Assembly (NCBI GenBank): GCA_903907075.1 | Contig: CAIVMQ010000029.1 | Span: 87,102 to 151,101, forward strand | DNA from: an uncultured Bacteroidia bacterium | GTDB taxonomy: Bacteria; Bacteroidota; Bacteroidia; Bacteroidales; Prolixibacteraceae | Length of the DNA: 64,000 bases | Direction of reading: 5' to 3' | Shown here: piece by piece, positions 1 to 8,947 of the stretch | Numbering within the stretch: position 1 is the stretch's first letter | Layout: each line of letters starts with the position of its first letter | Made by a program: the position numbers and the translations under genes | Notes under the pieces: model-generated | What the model saw: the letters and a program-made list of their open reading frames with translations, nothing else | Told to the model about the DNA's origin: nothing | Database searches by the model: none

Positions 1-83
1 CGTGAACTGCTTCTCTGAGCATAGGTTAAACCGCAGGCAAATAAAAGCGCAAGAAGAGTTATAAATTTCAGCTGAATACTCAT
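1..83 (-). CDS. N-terminus of an exported protein (partial)
   Basis: Only the first 27 codons are inside the window; the gene continues off the left edge. The peptide begins MSIQLKFITLLALLFACG and goes on to a TYAQ-like end, which is a typical Sec signal peptide (lysine, hydrophobic core, cleavage after AQ). The mature part is outside, so the function cannot be told. A Bacteroidota -7 box lies only 6 bases before the ATG (positions 90-97, minus strand), so the transcript may have almost no leader. It is downstream of pstB on the same strand. It is not phoU, the usual neighbour of pstB. Confidence 0.6.
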   Translation of the reverse strand, partial: MSIQLKFITLLALLFACGLTYAQRSSS

Positions 84-89
84 AGGTTG

Positions 90-97
90 CAAAGATA
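90..97 (-). promoter_or_regulatory. -7 promoter element TATCTTTG
   Basis: An exact match to the Bacteroidota -7 consensus TAnnTTTG on the minus strand, 6 bases upstream of the ATG at 83. I see no clear -33 TTTG at the expected distance. Confidence 0.5.
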
Positions 98-184
98 TGT
101 ATTTCCAACCATATGGTATAACGCCCAAGATTGAGAAATCAAATTTGACGTTTCAGCGATCTCAACCTCTTTAAATCGCACGCA

Positions 185-1009
185 TCAACTAAACCCTCCA
201 CTTATATATTCTTTGGTAAGTTTATGCTTTGGATTATTAAACACCTGATCTGCTGTACCAAATTCGATCAGTTCGCCCAGATACATAAACGCAACATAAT
301 CGGCAATCCGTTTCGCCTGACGTAAGGTGTGCGTAACCAATACAATGGTATATCTATCCTTTATAGAGACAAATAGCTCTTCGATGGTTTTCGAGGAGAT
401 TGGATCGAGAGCAGATGTGGCTTCATCGCCAAGGATAATTTCGGGTTCCACAGCAAGCCCACGAGCAAGGCAGAGCCGCTGTTGCTGACCGATAGAGAGC
501 TTAGAGGCTGGTGTTTTTAACCGATCTTTAACCTCATCCCATAATCCCACTGCCTCAAGTTGATGACGAGCTATGGCATAAAGGTTGCGTTTCCCTCTAA
601 TCCCATGCAAACGCGGGCCATACACAACGTTATCAATAATCGACATAGGAAGAGAGCACGGACGCTGAGCCAAGAGTCCCATCTTTTTCCGAATATGAGT
701 TACCTCAGCATCTTTAGCATAAATGTCCTCGCAGTCAACAAATAGTTTTCCTGTGATACGCACATCTACAGAGTCGTCATGAAGACGATTAAACGTGCGT
801 AAAAGGGTTGTTTTGCCACAACCTGAAGGGCCAATGATACATGTAATACTCTTATCCGGAATCGAAAGGTTGATATTTTTTAAAATATGATTATTCTGAA
901 TATACAGGTTTAGATTCTCAACCTCAATATGGGGTTTATCACAACCTGGCTTTCTGGTTCGAACGGTTTTCGGTTGTTCCGTAATCAAGGGCTCTGTTAA
1001 AAGTTCCAT
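185..1009 (-). CDS. pstB: Phosphate ABC transporter ATP-binding protein PstB
   Basis: This is the ATPase that drives phosphate import through PstCA. Walker A (GPSGCGKTT) is at about residues 60-68, the Q-loop glutamine at 115, the ABC signature at 171-175, Walker B with catalytic Glu at 192-196, and the switch His at 227. The segment MSIIDNVVYGPRLHG is typical of PstB. Two motifs differ from textbook PstB: the signature reads LSIGQ rather than LSGGQ, and Walker B reads ILGDEATSALD rather than LLMDEPTSALD. At 274 residues it has about 28 extra N-terminal residues before the ABC domain. It is the last gene of the porin-pstS-pstC-pstA-pstB run, 5 bases after pstA. No phoU follows. The assignment is firm from context and family motifs. 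Confidence 0.95.
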   Translation of the reverse strand: MELLTEPLITEQPKTVRTRKPGCDKPHIEVENLNLYIQNNHILKNINLSIPDKSITCIIGPSGCGKTTLLRTFNRLHDDSVDVRITGKLFVDCEDIYAKDAEVTHIRKKMGLLAQRPCSLPMSIIDNVVYGPRLHGIRGKRNLYAIARHQLEAVGLWDEVKDRLKTPASKLSIGQQQRLCLARGLAVEPEIILGDEATSALDPISSKTIEELFVSIKDRYTIVLVTHTLRQAKRIADYVAFMYLGELIEFGTADQVFNNPKHKLTKEYISGGFS

Positions 1010-1014
1010 TTTAC

Positions 1015-1854
1015 TTAAATTATATTTTTAGAGAGTCTTCGGCTGAAATATCGAGCCGAAAAACTAAGAATTAAAATGATTATAGTCAATACCAAGGCAG
1101 CTGCATAAGCTCTGTTCTGGACCTCTTCAATAGGGCTACTAAGTTGAAAGAAAATGGCCAACGGAAGTGATGCTGTTGGCTGCAATAAAGATGAAGGGAT
1201 GCTATCAGTATAGCCGGCAGTAAACAAAACCGTTGCCGCGTCACCAATTCCCCGACCAATAGAGAGGAGAACAGCGGTAGATATACCAGGCAATAATTGT
1301 CGTGTAATAACTTTAATGGTCTCATAGTTGGTTGCACCTAATGACTTTGTAGCTTCAACAAGTTCATTAGGTATTAAAATGGCCACTTCATCAATCGACC
1401 GAATCATAACAGGAATTATCAGCAGACTAATGGCAATAATTCCACCTAACAGGGAAGCTTGTAAGCCAAAATAAATCATCAACGTAAATCCAAAAGCGCC
1501 ATAAACGATCGATGGGATACCAAATAGGACGTCAAAAGTCAAACGTGCAATTGCGGCTAATTTACTCTTGCGCCGAAGGGTAAAGTTGAGGTACATCACA
1601 ACAGGAACGCTAATGCAAAGGCTGATAATGACGGAGAAAAAGATCAGGTATAAGGAACCCATAATTGCATTCAAAATACCACCCTCCTTGCCCAGGTAAA
1701 AACCTCCACTAGGAATCTGAGAAATCATTTCCCACGATAGCGAAGGCAATCCTTTGTTGAGAATGACATATAAAATAAATAACAATATACTTATTATTAA
1801 CAATGTAGATCCAATCATCAACACTTTAAAAATCTTCTCCTCTAATTTCTTCAT
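1015..1854 (-). CDS. pstA: Phosphate ABC transporter permease PstA
   Basis: Inner-membrane permease subunit with about six transmembrane segments; the first is at residues 13-33. The cytoplasmic coupling loop (EATKSLGATNYETIKVITRQLLPG, starting near residue 167) carries the EAA-type motif that contacts PstB. It ends in the family-typical run of TAASLPLAIFFQL followed by a last membrane helix. Its start codon overlaps the pstC stop by 4 bases (1851-1854), which suggests coupled translation. The length of 279 residues is normal for PstA. Confidence 0.95.
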   Translation of the reverse strand: MKKLEEKIFKVLMIGSTLLIISILLFILYVILNKGLPSLSWEMISQIPSGGFYLGKEGGILNAIMGSLYLIFFSVIISLCISVPVVMYLNFTLRRKSKLAAIARLTFDVLFGIPSIVYGAFGFTLMIYFGLQASLLGGIIAISLLIIPVMIRSIDEVAILIPNELVEATKSLGATNYETIKVITRQLLPGISTAVLLSIGRGIGDAATVLFTAGYTDSIPSSLLQPTASLPLAIFFQLSSPIEEVQNRAYAAALVLTIIILILSFSARYFSRRLSKNII

Positions 1855-2747
1855 AACTGGTATCTTTTATCAATTTGAATAAGGACGATTCGAGAGATAA
1901 CATTAAAAACCACGATAATGAAAAAGAGGAGGAATGCTGCGAACATCAAGGCCGACTCATACTTAGGCACCGACATCATCTCCCCATAATTATTGGCGAT
2001 TAAGGCAGGTATTGGATAGCACGCATCAAAAATTGATTTAGGAAGATCTGTGAAATTACCACAGACCATCAATACGGCTATAGTCTCACCAAATGCACGT
2101 GAAATGGCCAGAACAACGGCAGCCACAATACCCGGAATGGATTTCCGCACGACTACTTTCTTCACGGTTTGCCATTTGGTAGCCCCCAAAGACATTGAGG
2201 CTTCACGCATCTCCTTAGGGACAGCGCCAAAAACCTCCATCAGAATACTGATTATCAATGGGATTATCATGATTGCCAATACGATACCGCCAGCAAGGAC
2301 GCTATAGCCGGTAGAAAATTCAACAAAATTAGGTGCCAATTTTTCTGAAATAAATGGGACAATGGTTAAAGTCCCCCAGACGCCATAGATTACAGGAGGA
2401 ATACCTGATAACAAGTCAACACCCGAACTAAATGCTCGCTGAATCTTAGGAGAGGCGTATTCGACAATATAGATAGAGGTCAACAACGACAAAGGCAACG
2501 CTATAACAATAGCGATGCCTGTGACATATAATGTACTAATAATATAAGATGCAAATCCAAAATCACCTTTAAACGGTCGCCAATTCGATGTTGACAACAA
2601 GCTCCATAAACCTTTCTCTTGAATGATGGGCCACGATTTAAACAATAAGCCGCCACCAATAAGCAAGAGGACGAACATGGCCAGAATCGTTACCGTCAAC
2701 ATGTAATGCCTCGCAATTTTGTCTTTGCGCAATCTCCCTTTTAACAT
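1851..2747 (-). CDS. pstC: Phosphate ABC transporter permease PstC
   Basis: The second permease subunit of the phosphate importer, 298 residues, with a first transmembrane helix at about 17-35. It has the periplasmic KGLWSLLSTSNWRP segment and the coupling-loop motif EASMSLGATKWQTVKKVVV near residue 180, followed by ISRAFGETIAVLMVCGN, which is characteristic of PstC. It starts 1 base after the pstS stop and overlaps pstA by 4 bases, so all four pst genes form one tight operon on the minus strand. Confidence 0.95.
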   Translation of the reverse strand: MLKGRLRKDKIARHYMLTVTILAMFVLLLIGGGLLFKSWPIIQEKGLWSLLSTSNWRPFKGDFGFASYIISTLYVTGIAIVIALPLSLLTSIYIVEYASPKIQRAFSSGVDLLSGIPPVIYGVWGTLTIVPFISEKLAPNFVEFSTGYSVLAGGIVLAIMIIPLIISILMEVFGAVPKEMREASMSLGATKWQTVKKVVVRKSIPGIVAAVVLAISRAFGETIAVLMVCGNFTDLPKSIFDACYPIPALIANNYGEMMSVPKYESALMFAAFLLFFIIVVFNVISRIVLIQIDKRYQL

Positions 2748-2748
2748 A

Positions 2749-3699
2749 CTAATTCAAATTTTTAATCCCTGAGGCAATAATCTCTTTTGATAAATTAATA
2801 TAACCTGTTTCATTTACATATTTTTGGCCATCAGCCAAGACCCATTTAAGGAATTCAATAACTAATAGATTCTTTGGTTTGCCATGTGTAACAAAATAAA
2901 GATCGCGAGCGGGAGGTGATGGGTACTTGCCTTTTGCGATAGCATCAATTAAATCATTCATCGAACCATAAAAATCTTCATCTGGATCAATCTTTCCATT
3001 GTTATTTAAATCAATTGGAATGACACGAATCCCTGGTGTCTGTTTTTTGGTATTAAAATCATACGCATAACCGATGTTATTGTAACCGATACCAAGCGGA
3101 TCTTTTTTTACAGCCAACGCTAATCCTGGATCACCAAAAACGCCACTACCCAAAAGATCTTCCTGTTTCTTACCGAAATATTTAGCCCAAACTTCAGCAG
3201 CTCCACACGCATCAGAGCGAGTATAAACGTGTATTGGTACTTTAGACTTTGATCCAAATGCACTACCCCAGGTCTTATATTTTCCTGAAATCCAAACATC
3301 AACGCCAGCATCAGGTTTTAAACCTGATGCTAAGATATTTTTCAGATCAGGGTTTTGCTCGCTCACCACCGCCACTACAGCATCTTTAGTTACAGCAAAT
3401 TCAAATGCACCCTTCTTAAACTCTTCCGGATTGATGTCCCGAGAGACCATTCCGATATCCACCATATTATTTAAAACATCGGTCATACCTTTACCGGCAC
3501 CACCGGCAGAGACGTCAATTTTAACACCCGGATTTATTTTTTTAAACTCCTCAGCCCATTTCACAGCCATTGGATAGAGGGCAAATGCACCAGAAAAAGA
3601 GAGTCTACCTTCTAATTTTTTTTGACCAAATGCACTATTCCCTAACAGACTTGAGAGAACAAGTACTACGGCTAATCTTAAAGCAAGTTGATTTTTCAT
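2749..3699 (-). CDS. pstS: Phosphate-binding protein PstS
   Basis: Periplasmic phosphate-binding protein feeding PstCAB. I start it at the ATG at 3699, because the peptide from there begins with a clean signal sequence (MKNQLALRLAVVLVLSSLLG, cleavage after FGQ). The longer frame to 3753 opens with TTG and adds a hydrophilic tail before the signal peptide. The mature part has the PBP-like motifs SGAFALYPMAVKWAEEF and SAGGAGKGMTDVL, where phosphate is gripped by backbone and Ser/Thr groups. It also has the RSDACGAAEVWAKYF region. At 316 residues its length is normal. It lies 22 bases downstream of the phosphate porin gene. Confidence 0.93.
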   Translation of the reverse strand: MKNQLALRLAVVLVLSSLLGNSAFGQKKLEGRLSFSGAFALYPMAVKWAEEFKKINPGVKIDVSAGGAGKGMTDVLNNMVDIGMVSRDINPEEFKKGAFEFAVTKDAVVAVVSEQNPDLKNILASGLKPDAGVDVWISGKYKTWGSAFGSKSKVPIHVYTRSDACGAAEVWAKYFGKKQEDLLGSGVFGDPGLALAVKKDPLGIGYNNIGYAYDFNTKKQTPGIRVIPIDLNNNGKIDPDEDFYGSMNDLIDAIAKGKYPSPPARDLYFVTHGKPKNLLVIEFLKWVLADGQKYVNETGYINLSKEIIASGIKNLN

Positions 3700-3721
3700 T
3701 TGAAATACAAAATTAAATAAA

Positions 3722-4835
3722 TTAGAAACTGATTTGGTACTGAATAACACCAATATTATTTGTTTTAGTTGCCGATTCTTTTTTTACCACTGCAAATGAA
3801 GCTTGAATTCTTGACCAATTGTTAAAGTTGTAGGCTCCTCCAAAAACATAATTTGTTGTGATATTCTTAGTAATTGCTGTATTGGGATCATAGGTATCAT
3901 ATCTTAAGATAAACTGCAATTTTGTAGGAATTACAAAATATCCCACTTGCGAATACCATCCTTCTTTTTTTAACGCTCCATCCTTACCGGTAATATACTC
4001 AGATCGAACCAAAAAACGTTTTAACTCATAGTTTATCTCGGCCCCAACACGATTACGGTCATGATTTCCGGCCGTTGGAGTTCCATAAAAAGCTGTTCCT
4101 GAATAAAACGATCCTCCGATATTTAAACCAATCACAGGATGAGCAATTAATCGGCCTGCAATATCTTTATTGTTATTATTATCGTTGATATTAATACCTG
4201 CCCCATTAAAAAGTCCAAGTTTATAATCAAATAAATATCGATTTTTATATTTGACAAAATCTCCACCTACCTGTATCCCTAGATCTCTCCCATTTTGATT
4301 TCCTCCGATCACATCAGTTCTATGCGAAGATAATGCCTCTACAACCAGAGCGCGGTCAGCTAATTCTAATTTGCTGTCTGACATTAAATTCTCGTAGGAG
4401 AAAGGGATTTTTGATTCTCCAACGGTAATATTAAAATAATCTTTGATCTTTATTTCAGCATAAGCATCTATTAACTTAGGAGACCCCGCAAAATCTGCTT
4501 GTAATTTATAGGAGAAATAAGGATTAAGCTTACCTTGCAAATCAAGTCTGGCTCTACGGATATCAAACCCATCAATTTTACCAACTTGTTGTAAAAACTG
4601 ATACCTCACTTGCGTATATCCAGCCAATTGAATTGGTCTTGTAGCTGAAATCGTAAATGACTTCTTATTCGCATCTTGCTCCTGTTGTTTAATAGCGGCA
4701 TCCGCACGAACCTCATCGGCCTGCTCCTGAGTAACGGTTTTATTCTTGATATAGGTTAAGCACATCATTCGTTGTTTGTGCAAAATCACTTAAAGACAAC
4801 GTCACCAATACGATAATTAAAGTTACTGCTTTCAT
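3722..4835 (-). pseudogene. Phosphate-selective porin O/P family, frameshifted after the signal peptide
   Basis: The body (3722-4766, about 345 residues) reads as an OprO/OprP-type outer-membrane porin. It has the AGYTQVRYQFLQ strand, the GFDIRRARLDLQGKLNPYFSYKLQADF segment, and a C-terminal barrel strand ending in phenylalanine (VIQYQISF). In its own frame it can only start at GTG 4789, with no signal peptide. A perfect signal peptide (MKAVTLIIVLVTLSLSDFAQ) starts at ATG 4835 in another frame, continues TTNDVLNL, and stops at 4740-4742. Joining the two needs one skipped base, or two restored bases, near 4751. The joined product (NDVLNL then IKNKTVTQEQAD) looks like the normal family N-terminus. 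This is either a real disruption, a programmed shift, or a sequence error. The gene leads the pst operon, so the porin probably served phosphate entry. Confidence 0.75.
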
Positions 4836-5113
4836 AGGAAAAATAGTTTAAATTTAAGACTAAGATTAAAAAATTAATAGCCGTTGATCTGTAGCGGAGG
4901 CTAGTTGAATTCGCCATTTTAACTTTAATTATTTAAACAGTTAAAATTCCAACGTTCAGAAACAACCTTGCGATTAATTTTCAGACTTAAAAATCGGATT
5001 CCGGATAACCTTTAAAATCTTTTACAAAAATGGGGGTTCCATTAGAATAGGGCAATACCGTATATTATGTATTTTTTCTACCCGTAAGTAGGTATGCGAT
5101 CTGAAGGGGTAAA

Positions 5114-6040
5114 TTAGTGGTCTTGATTATTAATTAACGACTTCTCGTCATTGCGCGCATATTCAGGTTGAATATTAAAGTGGTGAATATTATACTGATC
5201 GAGCACTTCATCTACCTTTTCGAGAATAGACTCAAAATGAGATATTGTAAAATCGCTCTGCAGATCCAGATGTGCTTCAAACATCATCTCATGATCGTCG
5301 AGATTCCAAACATGAACATGGTGAATATTTTTCACCCCTTCGATAGCGGCCATCCGAACAGCAATCTCCTCAATATTGATCTCTGTGGGTGTGAATTGCA
5401 TAAAAATCCGTAGTGAGTCGTAGAATATTGCCCAGCTACTATAAATAAGATAGATTGCAATTACAATTGTAAGTAGGCCGTCGACCCAGAACCAATCAAG
5501 ATAGGTTATTGCAAACCCACCGAATAAAACCCCTATCGAAGTTAGCATATCGGTGAATAAATGGATATAGGCAGAGCGCATATTGAGATCGTTCTTAGCA
5601 CCATTCTTAACAAGAAGTGCACTAATACCGTTTAAAATAATCCCCAGGGCCGCAAGCCAAATCACGATAACCCCTTCGATGGGCTTGGGATGAATAAGTC
5701 TGTCGATAGCTTCGTGAACTAAAAATGTTGCCACAATCATTAATGTTGCAGAGTTTATAAATGCAGCAAATATCCCCGCCCTCTTGTACCCAAATGTTTG
5801 TTTTAATGTACGATTACGCCCCGAAAGCCTTCGGGCGATGTAACTAAAAAGAAGGGCGAGCACATCACTGAAATTATGTGCCGCATCAGAGAGCAAGGCC
5901 ACACTACCCGAAATCAATCCCCCAATAATCTGTGCAACAGTGATTCCCACATTGAGAATTATTGAAATAACAAGGCTCTTCCCATGTGCACCATGATTAT
6001 GATCATGATGATGGTGGTTATGATAATGTTCGTTACTCAT
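5114..6040 (-). CDS. Cation diffusion facilitator family metal efflux protein
   Basis: CzcD/ZitB-type divalent metal (probably zinc) proton antiporter of the inner membrane. The N-terminus is histidine-rich (NEHYHNHHHHDHNHGAHG), as in zinc carriers. The first membrane helices carry SDAAHNFSD and the later pair carries HLFTDMLTSIGV, which are the HxxxD/DxxxD-type metal sites of the family. The C-terminal cytoplasmic domain (about 205-290) has HHVHVWNLDDHEMMFEAHL, the ferredoxin-like CDF dimerisation fold. I use the ATG at 6040; the longer frame to 6052 opens with TTG. The gene stands alone, with no metal regulator seen next to it. Confidence 0.92.
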   Translation of the reverse strand: MSNEHYHNHHHHDHNHGAHGKSLVISIILNVGITVAQIIGGLISGSVALLSDAAHNFSDVLALLFSYIARRLSGRNRTLKQTFGYKRAGIFAAFINSATLMIVATFLVHEAIDRLIHPKPIEGVIVIWLAALGIILNGISALLVKNGAKNDLNMRSAYIHLFTDMLTSIGVLFGGFAITYLDWFWVDGLLTIVIAIYLIYSSWAIFYDSLRIFMQFTPTEINIEEIAVRMAAIEGVKNIHHVHVWNLDDHEMMFEAHLDLQSDFTISHFESILEKVDEVLDQYNIHHFNIQPEYARNDEKSLINNQDH

Positions 6041-6230
6041 GCTTATAGCCAAATTTTCAGTTTGAAACTCTGCTTAATCTTTTTGGAACAATCAAGTTAA
6101 AGGAGGCAGGCGGCATATCTTATTCATTACATGCATCTTAAATTTGCCTTGGTCATTCCAGCCGATTCGACGAATATAAGAATTTTAAATAAGGATAAAT
6201 AGAATAAATCCCAACAGCTTTATAAACTGT

Positions 6231-6238
6231 TATATTTG
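6231..6238 (+). promoter_or_regulatory. -7 promoter element TATATTTG
   Basis: An exact TAnnTTTG match 20 bases before the ATG of the HAD gene at 6259. Just upstream is a small dyad (AACAG ... CTGTT, 6213-6231) that overlaps the likely polymerase site. Confidence 0.6.
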
Positions 6239-6258
6239 CATTTAAATCTCTTGGCATT

Positions 6259-6897
6259 ATGACATCTAAATCTATCCGTAACATAATTTTTGACCTTGGT
6301 GGAGTCATCCTTAATATTGATCCCCAACTTACTGTCGAAGGGTTTCGTAAACTTGGCTGGACCAACTTTTACGAAGGTGACAACCAGGCATTAGCGAAGG
6401 AGCTTTTTTTTCGATTGGAGCAAGGAGATTCAACGCCAGAATCATTTCGGAACTCAGTGAGGGAAATGATTAATGTTCCTCTTGACGATGACTCCATTGA
6501 TAAGGTATGGTCAGCAATGATCCTTGATATACCGGCCGAAAGGATCAAGTACCTTGAATCACTTAGAGCAAACTACCGAATTTTCATACTTAGTAATACC
6601 AATGAAATTCACCGGCTAAAATTTCATCGTGAATTTGAAACTAATTTCGGCTACCCCCTTTACGATCTGTTTGAACGAAACTTCTATTCTCATCTGATGG
6701 GGATGCGTAAACCAGACCCGCAAATTTATATCCAGGCATTAAATGAGGCAGGAATCCTGCCCCACGAGACCCTTTTTATTGATGATATGGAAGTGAATAC
6801 AGAAGCGGCAAAGTCAATTGGAATGCAGGTATTGAATATTGAACCAGGGTCCCTGATGGAAGTCTTGCCGAACTACCTTAAAGAGCTAAAAAGGTAA
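6259..6897 (+). CDS. HAD-superfamily phosphatase (YihX-like)
   Basis: Haloacid dehalogenase-type phosphatase of the subfamily with an alpha-helical cap. Motif I is FDLGGVILNID with the nucleophile Asp12; the usual second Asp is Gly14, as in YihX-type sugar-phosphate phosphatases. Motif II is LSNTNEIH (Ser112), motif III is Lys151 in MRKPDP, and motif IV is the pair Asp175-Asp176 in LFIDDMEVN. The cap lies between about residues 20 and 90. The substrate cannot be read from sequence; glucose-1-phosphate is a possibility by analogy. The gene is monocistronic behind a clear -7 box. Confidence 0.88.
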   Translation: MTSKSIRNIIFDLGGVILNIDPQLTVEGFRKLGWTNFYEGDNQALAKELFFRLEQGDSTPESFRNSVREMINVPLDDDSIDKVWSAMILDIPAERIKYLESLRANYRIFILSNTNEIHRLKFHREFETNFGYPLYDLFERNFYSHLMGMRKPDPQIYIQALNEAGILPHETLFIDDMEVNTEAAKSIGMQVLNIEPGSLMEVLPNYLKELKR

Positions 6898-7264
6898 AAT
6901 TTAATTCTGATCATGCGTATTGCCAAGTAATGCATAAGCAACGGAGTTGCAAAATTGGTGAAGAAACTTCAAAGAAATGAAATCGAATTTGATGACAGGT
7001 ACCTTTCTGAATGCTCTAATTAGGGGATCTCTTCGCAATGCTATTTTAATAGATATCACACTACGTGGTTTTGTTTCTTTTATCAAACTAAATCTACAAA
7101 GATACCGCTGCGATGCAGCTAGATAAATTACTTTAATTCAGATAATGCGTATTCCCCGGTAATACCAAAGCAACAGAGTTGCGAAATCTGTGTAGAAAAA
7201 TACGGATTAAGAATTTATAAACCACGTAGTGGTGATATCTTAATCCTATTTTACCTCAGACGAA
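6898..7264. repeat. Gene-free gap packed with palindromes and repeats
   Basis: No plausible gene lies in this 367-base gap. It holds two related copies of a roughly 65-base unit in the same orientation (6903-6967 and 7135-7199, about three quarters identical). Each copy contains a small palindrome of the form GCAAC-nnA-GTTGC. There are also the palindrome GCTGC-gat-GCAGC at 7107-7119 and a pair of long inverted arms (see 7051-7240). On the minus strand the 7107-7119 core is followed by a TATCTTTGTAGA-like tail, which resembles REP-type intergenic palindromes of Bacteroidota genomes. Confidence 0.6.
7051..7240. mobile_element. Possible MITE-like element with 21-base inverted ends
   Basis: The left end AGATATCACACTACGTGGTT (7051-7070) and the right end 7219-7240 are near-perfect inverted repeats; the right arm has one extra base. 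The 4 bases TAAT flank both sides directly (7047-7050 and 7241-7244), as a target duplication would. The inside has no coding capacity. The ends, size (190 bases) and flanking repeat fit a non-autonomous miniature element. A cluster of REP-like palindromes is the alternative. A 4-base flank in AT-rich DNA can occur by chance. Confidence 0.4.
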
Positions 7265-7957
7265 TTAACGGTTAATAGCATGGATAAAGTAGTTCCATAC
7301 AGGGTCATTGGGTGGTGGAGCAATAATGGAGACCTGCTCACCGGTCACAGGATGGGTAAATTCAATTTTACGGGCATGAAGGTGAATCCCTCCATCAGCG
7401 TTTGAACGCGGAAAACCATATTTCAGATCTCCCTTAATATGCAGTCCGATTGCAGTCAGCTGAGCCCTGATCTGATGGTGCCTACCGGTATGTAGTTCAA
7501 TCTCGAGAAGGTGAAATTTATCAGACGAGCAGAGGTAGCGATAGGTAAGTCCTGCTTTCTTTGATTCCTTTCGTTCATTCGGGAATGCAAAGGATTTATT
7601 TTGTTTGGTATCGCGAATCATCCAGTGATTCAAATCGGCTATTAAAGGATCCGGTTTCTTATCCACAACAGCCCAATAGGTTTTACGGATTAACCGATCC
7701 TCTTTAAATAGTTCGTTAAGTCTGGTAAGTGCTTTTGAGGTTCGGGCAAAGAGTACTGCACCACTTGTCGGTCTATCGAGGCGATGAGTTACCCCCAGAT
7801 AGACATTGCCTGGTTTATTATAGTGTTGTTTAATATACTCTTTTACCTCATCCCCCAAGGTCCGATCTCCGGTTTTATCACCTTGTACGATATCGCCACA
7901 CCGTTTATTGATCGCAATAATATGATTATCTTCAAAAAGGACGGACAACTGAACCAT
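7265..7957 (-). CDS. RluA-family RNA pseudouridine synthase
   Basis: Converts uridine to pseudouridine in rRNA or tRNA. The catalytic motif HRLDRPTSG places the catalytic Asp at residue 61. Other family blocks are DNHIIAINKRCGDIVQGD near the N-terminus and LLEIELHTGRHHQIRAQLTAIG around 150-172. At 230 residues it lacks the N-terminal S4 domain of RluC/RluD, so it belongs to the short RluA/TruC-like group. Target position unknown. It starts at the ATG at 7957 and ends next to the repeat gap; panB lies upstream on the same strand, 66 bases away. Confidence 0.9.
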   Translation of the reverse strand: MVQLSVLFEDNHIIAINKRCGDIVQGDKTGDRTLGDEVKEYIKQHYNKPGNVYLGVTHRLDRPTSGAVLFARTSKALTRLNELFKEDRLIRKTYWAVVDKKPDPLIADLNHWMIRDTKQNKSFAFPNERKESKKAGLTYRYLCSSDKFHLLEIELHTGRHHQIRAQLTAIGLHIKGDLKYGFPRSNADGGIHLHARKIEFTHPVTGEQVSIIAPPPNDPVWNYFIHAINR

Positions 7958-8023
7958 GCAATTTATTTGAACTATTTTTATCTAACTATCAATCTATTTC
8001 TGCAGGGTTAAAGAGCCCGATTC

Positions 8024-8842
8024 TTAATCGTACTGCTCTTTCTCATTCGGAAAATCGCGTGATTTTACGTCTGCCACATAATGTTCGACAGCCCCTTTAA
8101 TTTCGGAGGCCAGATTAAGATAGCGGCGTAAAAACCTAGGGGAGAACTCTTGAGTAAGCCCGAGCATATCGTGGATCACCAGCACCTGACCGTCAACGCC
8201 TCCACCGGCACCTATTCCAATTACAGGAATCTTTAATTTCTGAGCCACCTGTGTTCCCAATTTGGCAGGGATTTTTTCGAGCACGATAGCAAAGCAGCCC
8301 GCTTGTTCGAGCAATATAGCATCTTCGAGCAGTTTTTTTGCCTCTAATTCTTCTTTTGCACGTACGGTATAGGTTCCATATTTATGGATCGACTGAGGCA
8401 TAAGACCCAGATGGCCCATTACAGGGATCCCAGCCATAACAATTCGTTCAACAGAATCGATCACCTCTTTACCTCCTTCGAGTTTTACGGCATCGGCATG
8501 GGTAATCTTCATAATGCGGATTGCAGAGCTAAGCGCCTCGAGGGGGTTTCCCTGATAGGTCCCAAATGGCATGTCCACAACGACCAATGCTCTGGAGACC
8601 CCTTTTACCACAGACTTTCCGTGATAAATCATTTGATCAAGGGTTATGGGAAGAGTCGTTTCATTTCCTGCCATAACATTCGAGGCGGAATCGCCCACTA
8701 GAATTACATCGATTCCGGCCTGATCGACAAGTTTCGCCATACTGTAATCGTATGATGTAAGCATGGAGATTTTCTCACCACGAAGTTTCATCTCCGCAAG
8801 AACATGGGTAGTTACCCTTTTTACCTCTTTCTGTACCGACAT
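8024..8842 (-). CDS. panB: 3-methyl-2-oxobutanoate hydroxymethyltransferase
   Basis: First committed step of pantothenate synthesis: it transfers a hydroxymethyl group from methylene-tetrahydrofolate to ketoisovalerate, giving ketopantoate, in the cytoplasm. The metal- and substrate-binding residues are in place: Asp51 in [13 protein letters not shown], Asp90 in [11 protein letters not shown], Lys120 and Glu122 in AVKLEGG, and the catalytic-region Glu189 in IVLEKIPA. The 272-residue length matches the family. No panC or panD lies next to it, so the pathway is dispersed in this genome. Confidence 0.97.
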   Translation of the reverse strand: MSVQKEVKRVTTHVLAEMKLRGEKISMLTSYDYSMAKLVDQAGIDVILVGDSASNVMAGNETTLPITLDQMIYHGKSVVKGVSRALVVVDMPFGTYQGNPLEALSSAIRIMKITHADAVKLEGGKEVIDSVERIVMAGIPVMGHLGLMPQSIHKYGTYTVRAKEELEAKKLLEDAILLEQAGCFAIVLEKIPAKLGTQVAQKLKIPVIGIGAGGGVDGQVLVIHDMLGLTQEFSPRFLRRYLNLASEIKGAVEHYVADVKSRDFPNEKEQYD

Positions 8843-8882
8843 AATCTTAGTTTCAACAAGGAAATTATAGTGTCAAAAGTAA

Positions 8883-8927
8883 AAAAATCTCCGAAACAAA
8901 CCCAATGGATAAGTTCCGGAGATTTTT
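8883..8927 (-). terminator. Rho-independent terminator of the 8948-10093 gene
   Basis: Arms of 11 bases (AAAAATCTCCG at 8883-8893 and CGGAGATTTTT at 8917-8927) pair, and on the minus strand the stem runs into a T tract (8881-8887). It sits 21 bases past the stop of the acyltransferase gene. Confidence 0.75.
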
Positions 8928-8947
8928 CTCCAAATTTTCAGCCCCAG

